Source of the DNA: Torymus aiolomorphi
Lineage: Eukaryota; Arthropoda; Insecta; Hymenoptera; Torymidae
Length of the DNA: 64,000 nucleotides
NCBI GenBank assembly: GCA_036365515.1
Contig: CM070874.1
Location: 219,216,942-219,280,941, forward strand
Reading direction: 5' to 3'
Shown one piece after another: positions 56,353 to 64,000 of the stretch. Position 1 is the first letter of the stretch; the number at the start of each line of letters is the position of its first letter. The position numbers were made by a program, and so were the translations under genes. The notes below the pieces were generated by a model. The model saw only the letters and a program-made list of their open reading frames with translations, made no database searches and was not told where the DNA came from.

Positions 56353-57862
56353 CAGGGTGTGTCAAAAGTTCCGGGACGGCCAGTTATCTCAGCGGGAATG
56401 CATTTTCGGAAAAAGTGTTTCATACAAAAGATGTAGGATTTTTTCCTGGCTATCTGATGGTGACCTTGAATTTGACCTTGGGCTTGACCTTCAAGGTCAT
56501 TTGAAGGTCAAGTCGAATTTTTTAAATGGGAAGCCCCCTTTTTTATTGCGGAAACCGAAAGAGGGAAAAATTCTCTTTCCACCGATATAAGATATGTACG
56601 GGGTCAAATGTGATCTAGAGGTCGTTTCAAGGTCAAGTCGGTAAAATGAGGTCAAATTGATCTTTGGCAGTCCATAGCATGGAAACTAAGGGCGTTGGGA
56701 AAAAACTTTCCATACGAAAGTTTCCGCAAATCGAATGGAGCATCTGATGGTGACCTTGAATTTGACCTTGGGCTTGACCTTCAAGGTCATTTGAATGTCA
56801 AGTCGAATTTTTTGAATGGGAACCCTCTTTTTGTTGCAGAAATGCGGGCCACGGGCCCATGGGTTTTCGGGATCGCTGAACCCGTATCTGGGGTCGGTTT
56901 GCCCCGCTGGATCGACCCAAGGTCGTTCCAAGGTCGAACCAGAAGGAATTGCAGAAGGTGCTTAAAACCACGGACCCATGGGTTTTCGGGGTCGCTGAAC
57001 CCGTATCTGAGGTCGATTTGCCCCGTTGGGTCGACCCGAGGTCGTTCCAAGGTCAAACCAGAAGGAATTTCAGAAGGTGCTTGAAACCACGGACCCATGG
57101 ATTTTCGGGGTCGCTGAACCCGTATCTGGGGTCGGTTTGCCCCGTTGGGTCGACCCAAGGTCGTTCCAAGGTCAGCGGTGATTAGCCAGGTCCCAGGTCT
57201 GGGTTTTGATCCAGAAACGTTTGCACAAAAAATGTTTTTTAACGCCCTGATACACGAAATTCGATGGGGTGTCCAGATGATCGGAGTATAAGAACGTTGA
57301 CCTTCAAATGACCTTCGGCTCACTTTTAACCCCGTATGTATCTTACACCCCTGGAAAGGTAAGTTTTCCCGCATTTCTGCAACAAAAAGAGGGTTTCCAT
57401 TCAAAAAATTCGACTTGACCTTTAAATGACCTTGAAAGTCAAGCCCAAGGTCAAATTCATGGTCACCATCAGATGATCCATTCGATTTGCGGAAACTTTC
57501 GTATGGAAAGTTTTTCCCAACGCCCTTAGTTTCCATGCTTTGGACTGCCCAAGATCAATTTGACCTCATTTTACCGACTTGACCTTGAAACGACCTCTAG
57601 ATCACATTTGACCGCGTATGTGTCTTATATCGTTGGAAAGAGAATTTTTCCCTCTTTCGGTTTGCGCAATAAAAAAGGAGGATTCCCATTTAAAAAATTC
57701 GACTTGACCTTCAAATGACCTTGAAGGTCAAGCCCAAGGTCAAATTCAAGGTCACCATCGGATAGCCAGGGAAAAATCCTACATCTTTTGTATGAAACAT
57801 TTTTTCCGAAAATGTATTCCCGCTGAGATAACTGGCCGTCCCGGAACTTTTGACACACCCTG
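56353..57862. mobile_element. Long-inverted-repeat (foldback) DNA element, TA target
   Basis: It begins CAGGGTGTGTCAAAAGTTCC and ends with the inverse. Arms of about 250 bp match closely, and similarity resumes further in (aagggcgttgggaaaaaact at 56688 and its inverse near 57505-57525). Removing it with one copy of a flanking TA puts the copia RT frame together, so the target duplication is TA, as in Tc1/mariner-like elements. The centre has three roughly 117-bp direct repeats (ggacccatggg(t/a)tttcggg... near 56855, 56975 and 57092). No transposase frame exists. TGACCTT/AAGGTCA motifs recur about twenty times. Confidence 0.85.
56850..57175. repeat. 117-bp direct repeats in the foldback element
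   Basis: Nearly three units of 'cccatgggttttcggggtcg ... ctgaacccgtatctggggtc ... aaggtcgttccaaggtc' make up the centre between the inverted arms. Confidence 0.8.
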
Positions 57863-58679
57863 TATAATAATTCGCCGATTAAATTTCTGTATTTTATTCT
57901 TTCATCTATTTCATTTGCTTGTTCTAATTTTAGATTACTCTCCATTGGAGTATCGTATAATTTTGCATTTTCAAGGTTGTATTTTATAGCCAAAGATTCG
58001 ATATATTTCGTTTGACTTAAAGTCATTTTACCTCTGTCTTCACTATATTCAATATCGATGCCAATATATTGGTTAATTTTGCCCAAATCTTTCATTATAA
58101 ATCTTTCCATTAAACTTGCTTTTACTTTGTTTATTTTATTTTTGTCTTTGCAACAAATCAAGAGATCATCTACAAAAACTAGTATATATATTGAATCTTT
58201 GCTTGTATTATTTACATATAGACAGCAATCATAGTTACTTCTTACAAAATTTAATTTCTCGACATATTCGCTGAAACAATCATACCATGCTCTAGGACTT
58301 TCTCTGAGACCATACAGAGCCTTTTGCAATTTGCAAACTTTATTGTCTCCAATTTCGTAACCTTTTGGTTCATTAATGTATACTTCTGATTTTACATTGC
58401 CATTTAAAAATGCCGTTTCAACATCCATTTGTTCTATAAACAAATTATTTTAAAACTGTAAGACAATAAAATTTTCAACGTTTGCATTTTACCTACAGGT
58501 GAATAAACATTTTCAACATATTCCTTTTGTTGGAATCCTCTTACAACTAATCTCGCTTTATAAGTATCGTTATTTTTCTTTTTATAAACCCATTTAACGT
58601 CAATGACTTTTTTATCTTTTGGCCTTTCAACAATTTGCCATGTGTGATTTTTCTTTAAACTGTTTATTTCGGAATCCAT
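57863..58679 (-). pseudogene. pol: Copia pol, reverse transcriptase part
   Basis: Frame 58679-58434 starts MDSEINSLKKNHTWQIV and contains KWVYKKKNNDTYKARLVVRGF. Frame 58443 onward has MDVETAFLNGNVKSEVYI, YGLRESPRAWYDCF, the active site ILVFVDDLLICCKD and MKDLGKINQYIGIDIEY. A frame change lies at about 58440, and the gene is cut by the foldback element at 57862 within ELLY. Confidence 0.9.
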
Positions 58680-59199
58680 TGCTAGTTGTCACTGTTTATA
58701 TTCGCTGGAGTTTATCGCCTCCTCGAATGTATTTGGTATATTTGCATCAATATAATTTACATAAATAAAATGAGTAACTGGATTTCCGTATCTATTTACT
58801 GGACTTTTCTTTCTTTGAGATTTTCGCGGTATTGTTTTTGTTGTCTTCGTTATCAGATTCGTTATCGTTTACGTTATTCGCATCGATTAATTCAATTTGC
58901 TCTCCTCTACTTTCCCCGAAGGTCGTAGTAGAGTGAGAAGGATATTCAGAACCGCTGTTGTTCGTTTCATTTAATTCTACGTTAATTTCAGAATCACTAT
59001 TTTCGCTTTCTAAACAGATTAACTTTATGCTTTCTTCTATTACATCAATATGCCTTGCAGTAATTACTTTATTATTAACTAAGACTTTATAACCGTTTTC
59101 AACGTATCCTACTAATACACCTAGTTGTGCCTTATTATCCCACTTACTTTTCCTTAGAGCTTCCGGAACTCTTACGAAGACTCTACTTGCGTAAATTTT
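58680..59199 (-). pseudogene. pol: Copia pol, integrase C-terminus to RT linker
   Basis: After the stop at 59200 the frame continues with integrase C-terminal sequence (KIYASRVFVRVPEALRKSKW, then GYKVLVNNKVITARHIDVIE) and an acidic Asn/Ser-rich linker. It then breaks again near 58830 before RT. Confidence 0.65.
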
Positions 59200-60576
59200 T
59201 TAATTTTTAACATTTGGCTTTATCCCAAAAAATATTTCATAAGGAGTTTTATTCTCTGACGTATTTGCAATTGTTCGATTTTTTAAGTAAGCTACCGTTT
59301 TCATTATTTCCGGCCAATATCTTCTATGAATTTTTGCTTCCCTCATTAAGCATCTACCTATATCCATTGCTGATCTATTATATTTCTCCGCTACTCCATT
59401 TAATTCGTGGACGTAGGGTGGACATGTCAATAATTCTATTCCTTTTGATTTTATAAAATCGAGAATTTCGCGATTTAGATATTCTCTACCGTTATCACAT
59501 TGCACCCTTTTAATTCTCTTATTAAATTTATTTTCTACTAAATTTACGAATTCAATAAAACAACTTGCAGCTTCTGACTTATTCTTAATGCAAAAGATTC
59601 TGGTACATTTGCTATAATCATCAATAAATGTAAGAAAATATTTTTCTCCACCATAGCCAGTAGTACTATGTGGACCATTTAAATCAGTGTGTATTAATTC
59701 TAGAATTTCTTTCGTTTTTGTTCGATTATTTTCAAACGGTATATTTGCCATTTTACTTTGTATGCAATTTGCACATTTCATATCTATTTTTTCCAGTTTA
59801 TCTGGTAAACCTTCAACTAATTTATTATTTACTATTTTATTCAAATAATTAAAATTTACATGGCCAAGTGCTCTATGCCATTTTTCTTTATCTGATAATC
59901 TTACTGAATTTACATATTTATCTTTATTTTTATTCGTTAATGCATAACTTTTCAAAGAATACAAATTATCAATTTTATTGGCAATAGCTACTAATTCTCC
60001 CGATTTATTGTAAATTTTGGCATTACTGTCTCGTGCAGTTATTGTAGCATTTTTAGTTATTCTGGAAAAGCTTAACAAATTTTGCTCAATTCCTTCTACA
60101 TAATATACATTACTCAAATCAATTTGTTTTTCATTATAATAATTTCTAACTTTGATTTTTATATTACCGACTTTCGTCGCTTTTAACATTTTACCGTCTG
60201 GTAATTTTACATTTACCGGATCTTTTAAAACTATATACTTCTCAAAATATTTATCGCTTTTAATAATATGGTCTGTGGAACCACTGTCCAATAACCAATT
60301 TATTTCGTTACCTTCGCATCCTCTATTTACGCTATAACCTGTTATGTCCTTTACTTCTGGGCCGCATACTTGTGTTGACCACGTCTCGGATGATGAACCC
60401 TGCTGCTCGTCCGTTGACTTGTTTTGATTTGAACTGCGTCCGTGTCCTCTGCCTCGATTGTAGCTTCGTTGGTTTCCACGTTGTCCTCTCGATGATTGGG
60501 CACCTCTGCCTCTGCCGCCTTGTTGGCCTTTCCAACAATCCTTTTGATATGTCCGACTTTGCCGCAAGTAAAGCAC
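59200..60576 (-). CDS. pol: Copia protease and integrase
   Basis: The zinc-knuckle tail (TYQKDCWKGQQGG) is followed by an Arg/Gly-rich stretch, protease WLLDSGSTDHIIK (about 97), pre-integrase WHRALGHVNF with CANCIQSK (about 232-275), then integrase D in IHTDLNGPH (about 295), D in VQCDNGREYLN (about 360) and E in VAEKYNRSAMD (about 396). It ends at a TAA at 59200 inside a segment where the copia frame normally continues (NVKN-stop-KIYASRVFVRVP). The start is arbitrary because gag is in another frame. Confidence 0.88.
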   Translation of the reverse strand: MLYLRQSRTYQKDCWKGQQGGRGRGAQSSRGQRGNQRSYNRGRGHGRSSNQNKSTDEQQGSSSETWSTQVCGPEVKDITGYSVNRGCEGNEINWLLDSGSTDHIIKSDKYFEKYIVLKDPVNVKLPDGKMLKATKVGNIKIKVRNYYNEKQIDLSNVYYVEGIEQNLLSFSRITKNATITARDSNAKIYNKSGELVAIANKIDNLYSLKSYALTNKNKDKYVNSVRLSDKEKWHRALGHVNFNYLNKIVNNKLVEGLPDKLEKIDMKCANCIQSKMANIPFENNRTKTKEILELIHTDLNGPHSTTGYGGEKYFLTFIDDYSKCTRIFCIKNKSEAASCFIEFVNLVENKFNKRIKRVQCDNGREYLNREILDFIKSKGIELLTCPPYVHELNGVAEKYNRSAMDIGRCLMREAKIHRRYWPEIMKTVAYLKNRTIANTSENKTPYEIFFGIKPNVKN

Positions 60577-61196
60577 TGTCCGTTTGCCTTTGTTGAGAAC
60601 GTGCTTGCATTACTTTTGTTTTCTGAATTATTTTTAACTAAATTCTTTTCTTTGATTTTTGATTTTACGTAATCTACTGTCCTTTCTCTTTCTGGAATGA
60701 CGTCGATAAAGTCACCAATATAACTGTAATTTGCTGGTAATGCTTTGATTAAGTATCGCATTTTCTCAGTTTCATCTATCTTTCCTCCGGCTGCTTTAAA
60801 TTCGTTCACCGCTTTCTCAAATTCTACGAAGAATTCTTCAACATTTTCATAATTCTTTAATTTAATATCTTCAATTTTTCCTCGGCATATTATTTGTAAT
60901 GACGTGGATTTCGTCACATATAATTTATCCAAATTTGCAATCATTTCATAAGCTGATTTGCACTCACAAACATATTCTAATTGCTTATCTGAAATAGTGC
61001 TAATTAGTATATTTCTTGCTTTTAAATCTTTTTTCTTCCATTCATCTGCTTTATCTGTCTCAGCCCGTTCTCTTTCGGCTTGCTCTTTGCACTCTTTATA
61101 TTCTAATAGAGTCATTAAGCGAAATTTCCAACTTGTATAATTTGCACCATCAAAAATGGGAATTACTATATCTTCAATTTTTGCTTGCTTAGCCAT
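60351..61196 (-). CDS. gag: Copia Gag
   Basis: 281 codons starting MAKQAKIEDIVIPIFDGANY. The N-terminal and central part have the copia Gag pattern (FDGANYTSWKFRLMTLLE, YLIKALPANYSYIGDFI). The zinc knuckle begins CFTCGKVGHIKR and then shifts frame: its last Cys is encoded in the overlapping pol frame (near 60536), so a one-base change disrupts the gag-pol continuity. A short upstream frame (61378-61166) overlaps the start. Confidence 0.85.
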   Translation of the reverse strand: MAKQAKIEDIVIPIFDGANYTSWKFRLMTLLEYKECKEQAERERAETDKADEWKKKDLKARNILISTISDKQLEYVCECKSAYEMIANLDKLYVTKSTSLQIICRGKIEDIKLKNYENVEEFFVEFEKAVNEFKAAGGKIDETEKMRYLIKALPANYSYIGDFIDVIPERERTVDYVKSKIKEKNLVKNNSENKSNASTFSTKANGQCFTCGKVGHIKRIVGKANKAAEAEVPNHREDNVETNEATIEAEDTDAVQIKTSQRTSSRVHHPRRGQHKYAAQK

Positions 61197-61707
61197 CTCG
61201 ACCTTTTTAATTTAATATCTTCGTACACTTTTATTACTTTATTTAGCGTAATTACTTTCTGCACTATTTTCACAAAACGTTTTTCAGCATTCTTTTCCTC
61301 AATTATTTCTCCGCTTTCATCTTCAACGTCATATAGTATTACTTCTTCTTTGGTTTTTACTTTTCCTTTAGTGTCCATTTACCACATGTATAACCTCAAA
61401 TTTCCACGTGCTCTATTCTTGCACCGTGCAGCGTGCTTCACACAAGAAATCTAATCTGCTCGCATCGACTTGAATTTTCATAAATTTTTCAAAAATCTTT
61501 CTTCTATCACTTATAGACATATTCTATTATTTATTCACACTTGTATTTTACTTACTTTTGCACTTTTCCTTCAATATTTTTCACAGTTAAACTTTTCGCG
61601 AGCCACGTGCTTTCCTCTATCTTCGGCAAGGCTGCCCCAATACTGGCCGAGGCTTGTATTGAGTCAGAGGCTTTTTTCTTTTACTTACAACCACTGACCT
61701 GCTACCA

Positions 61708-62042
61708 TGTTGAGGTTTGGATAATTAATAGTGTTGAGGTTTGTGGTAAATTAATAGTCCATTGTTTAATAGAGAGAGATAAATATACAGACTTTATTTA
61801 GGTGGCAAGAAAGCCAGTCGGCATGTCCGACTTACATCGCAGTCGGAATAGCAAGAAGGGTAAGAAACATTCTAATTGCGCTACACTGCTCTCGCGTCTC
61901 ACGCAACTCTCATACAGACATACTGGAGTGGGGAGACACTCATGTGTGTGTTTCGTCCGCCGTCGCTCGGCAGACGCGCATACCATTGTACCTATCCTCG
62001 CGTACAGCGCGCCGCATGTTGAAACATTCACATATTCCAACA
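61708..62042 (-). repeat. Copia 5' LTR
   Basis: 335 bp, the partner of 55283-55617. Directly inside it the minus strand reads TGGTAGCAGGTCAGTGG, a primer-binding site resembling the initiator-Met tRNA type used by copia elements. Confidence 0.9.
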
Positions 62043-62585
62043 AAACTGTTACAAACTGATTGTAGTCGAGATATAATATCAACAATTATTCGCGAGACTA
62101 CAAGCAGAGAAGTTTGACAAATATTTTAAGTTAATTCCACACGAAAATATTCTAAGTCAATTATACTCGAAATTATTCTAAGTAAATTCTACTCGAAATT
62201 ATTCTAAGTAAATTCTGCTCGAAAATATTCTAAGTTAATTCTGCTCGAAAATATTCTAAGTAAATTCTGCTCGAAAATATTCTAAGTTAATTCTGCTCGA
62301 AAATATTCTAAGTCAGAATACAAAATGTCGAAAATTATTCTAAGTCCAATTGTTACAATTAAATAGTCGTCGGTCAAGGGCTTCGCCCTTCGAAACAAAA
62401 AGAACAAAAGCTTCTGCCTCGAGTGGAGGCGCGTCGCGGCTTTTATACCCGCGCATGTATCTAAGGCAGATGCAAAGGTAAGGGAGTGTAGGGTATCTCA
62501 TCTTTTGAATGGGGTGGCAAGGACGCGGGTGGGGAACTCGGGTTCGAATGTGGCGCTGCCAAGGACAAGGGTTGGATCGATAGGA
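62043..62585 (-). repeat. Gypsy-3 5' LTR, right part
   Basis: It continues the LTR after the copia element (aaact duplication, then gttacaaactg). It has seven 26-bp units at about 62128-62311 against four in the other LTR. Similarity ends at gttggatcgatagg near 62585. Confidence 0.85.
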
Positions 62586-63088
62586 GTAGTAGGGGCAGCG
62601 CGGCTACCGCGCCAGCGCGGCTACCGCGCCAGAGCGGCTCCCGCGCCACTTACCCACCGAGCACTACTTACCGTCCGTCGGTAAGGTAGGGTGCAAAGTC
62701 ACCATGCGAGAGGCCCGGTAGAGGGCGCATTGAACATTTACTCCATCGATAAAATGCGTACGTATGTCATGTTGCAGGGGGCATGGGGCCCTCATGTGAT
62801 GTTATGTTGTAAGTGAATATAGAATATTTTTATAATATTCATATAGTGTTAGCGCGGCTACCGCGCCAGAGCGGCTCCCGCGCCACTTACCCACCGAGCA
62901 CTACTTACCGTCCGTCGGTAAGGTAGGGTGCAAAGTCACCATGCGAGAGGCCCGGTAGAGGGCGCATTGAACATTTACTCCATCGATAAAATGCGTACGT
63001 ATGTCTGTTGCAGGGGCATGAGGCCCTCATGTGATGTTATGTTGTAAGTGAATATAGAATATTTTTATAATATTCATATAGTGTTATT
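62586..63088. repeat. GC-rich segment and 236-bp tandem duplication
   Basis: gcgcggctaccgcgccagag-type sequence starts a unit of about 236 bp (about 62613-62848) that is repeated at about 62850-63087 with small differences. Each unit runs through accgtccgtcggtaaggtag, catcgataaaatgcgtacgt and gaatatttttataatattca. An extra copy of the ctaccgcgcc box precedes the first unit. Short similarity to the missing end of the gypsy-3 LTR (taaggtagg..., accatgcga) suggests that this is a variant LTR end or a rearranged junction. Confidence 0.75.
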
Positions 63089-63631
63089 TGTTAATTATAA
63101 GTAGTCTTATATTTTATAAGTATATTTTATCTTAGTATATTCAATCAGTATATTTTATATTGTATAAGATTCTACAAAGATATTTTATAAGTTCATAGAA
63201 ATTTTAAAAAGTTAATGATGAGCAATTCAATGAAATTTATATTAACAATATTAAATGACTATTTTTAAATTCAAAAGAAACTTTAAAATATTTAAACAAG
63301 TTAGTTTTTAAGGAAAATTTTCTATTATAAGAATAAATATTTCATAGAGGACATTGGGATGTGGAAACTTTAAGGGAAAATAAAAAAGATATGTAAGATT
63401 ATTTCATATTTATTTAAAAAAGCTTTTTCATATTTATTGAAAAAGCTTAAAAGTAATACATAGTAGAATACATCTTAATCTACGAGTATAAAAAGTTTCA
63501 AATTAATCTTTCTACTATAAAAATATATTTAGAAACTAGTGAACATCTTAATTAAAAAGTATTACAATTTAGCAAATAACTTTGAAAATTTAAAATTAAA
63601 GTTAAAGAGAAAATTATCTAAAAACTTATAA
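63089..63631. other. AT-rich intergenic DNA
   Basis: No gene seen; only A/T-rich sequence downstream of the small gene on the minus strand. Confidence 0.5.
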
Positions 63632-63922
63632 TTATATAAATTCTAGAAGGCATCCACCTAAAGATTTGACGAAGACTTCTCTATTAACTAATTCTGACTC
63701 TATGTTGAGAAGCGCCTCTGGCTTCTCCAGTAATAAAGAATTAACTTTACTTGGAAGGAAAATGTCAAAACTACTGTCTAATTCAAGAACAATTTTTAAG
63801 CCGTATTTAGTGGATACCTTTTTTAATGAGGTTATCTTATACTGTTTATTTAGCTCCAAGTCCCGTAGTCGTTTTGTGGGCAGGTATGATGGACTTCTCG
63901 CTGCTTCATTTATGAGGTCCAT
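63632..63922 (-). CDS. Small protein exon, possible OB-fold nucleic-acid-binding type
   Basis: 96 codons starting MDLINEAARSPSYLPTKRLR. The core LELNKQYKITSLKKVSTKYG is followed by IVLELDSSFDIFLPSKV. It resembles short insect proteins with a 'L..YKI....TK.G..V...L....vFLP' pattern that I associate loosely with mobile-element or viral-type ORFs in Hymenoptera and aphids; the family is uncertain. There is no membrane segment. On the minus strand the sequence just before the ATG is tttcttttttcag/tc, a good splice acceptor, so an upstream exon may lie left of this one in gene order (beyond 63925). Confidence 0.55.
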   Translation of the reverse strand: MDLINEAARSPSYLPTKRLRDLELNKQYKITSLKKVSTKYGLKIVLELDSSFDIFLPSKVNSLLLEKPEALLNIESELVNREVFVKSLGGCLLEFI

Positions 63923-64000
63923 GACTGAAAAAAGAAATGATAAATTATTATTTATATTTTTTTTATAGAATTACTTACTTATTTATTCTGACGTATCAGA

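Larger units (their letters stand above)
55283..62042 (-). mobile_element. Copia-type LTR retrotransposon
   Basis: 335-bp LTRs at 55283-55617 and 61708-62042 (TGTTGAGG ... TTCCAACA) differ at five positions by my reading. The 5-bp target duplication is aaact at 55278-55282 and 62043-62047. The uninterrupted target is visible in the other gypsy-3 LTR, near 43964. The minus-strand order is gag, protease, integrase, RT, RNase H, the copia order. The copy is defective: a frameshift in gag-pol, a stop at 59200, further breaks before RT and a 1.5-kb insertion. Confidence 0.93.
43556..62585 (-). mobile_element. Gypsy-3: Ty3/gypsy retrotransposon split by a copia element
   Basis: The 3' LTR is 43556-44624 (TGTAACGTCC ... 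CGACGTGACA); gag-pol runs from 54736 to 47600. The 5' LTR starts at 54876, is interrupted at 55283 by the copia element, and resumes after 62047. It matches the other LTR up to about 62585, then diverges, so its outer ~200 bp are replaced and no target duplication can be defined. The element inserted into the gag region of gypsy-2. Gag is intact; pol has a frameshift and a stop between protease and RT. Confidence 0.85.

Noticed and set aside
56695..57536. Open frames of 129 and 249 codons inside the foldback element
   Set aside because: They exist on both strands because of the direct and inverted repeats; the peptides are repeat translations (GSTRGRSKV type) with no transposase motif.

Overview
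This window reads as nuclear DNA of an insect. It is AT-rich and has short GT-AG introns, insect-type Ty3/gypsy, copia, R1-clade LINE, hAT and P-type elements, and an env gene of chuvirus type on a gypsy element. A hymenopteran such as an ant is plausible, but I cannot prove it from sequence alone. There are no prokaryotic features, CRISPR arrays or RNA genes that I can support. Almost everything is mobile DNA, much of it nested.

Layout. 1-5558: AT-rich non-coding DNA with a hairpin MITE and a degenerate repeat array. 5559-17118: a hAT-type element split by a 10.8-kb gypsy element ('gypsy-1', 5579-16416, minus strand) with nearly identical 1397-bp LTRs and a 4-bp target duplication. 17119-17917: a small MITE and the end of a copia-type LTR. 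17918-23230: a full-length R1-clade LINE (minus strand, poly(A) end at 17921-17940) with a 14-bp target duplication beside an (AAT)n tract. 23231-23719: the AAT tract and a second copia-type LTR end. 23927-24597: a small three-exon gene of unknown function with its own TATA box. 24586-36682: a 12.1-kb P-type (THAP9-like) transposon with 29-bp perfect terminal inverted repeats and a 7-bp target duplication. It landed nine codons before the stop of that small gene. Its transposase is encoded in two exons separated by a 5.3-kb intron that holds a satellite array.

37285-43555: remnant of an env-bearing gypsy element ('gypsy-2') with about ten Gag-like zinc knuckles and a broken glycoprotein gene of chuvirus type. 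It is cut at 43555 by a third gypsy element ('gypsy-3', LTR 43556-44624, gag-pol to 54736, second LTR from 54876). That second LTR is itself split by a copia element (55283-62042), and the copia pol gene is split by a 1.5-kb long-inverted-repeat element (56353-57862) rich in AAGGTCA motifs. 62586-64000: a GC-rich tandem duplication, AT-rich DNA and one small protein-coding exon (63632-63922).

The pol, LINE ORF2 and env frames carry stops or frameshifts, so most elements look inactive or non-autonomous. The P-type transposase frame is intact, but Asn stands where the family's first catalytic Asp is expected.
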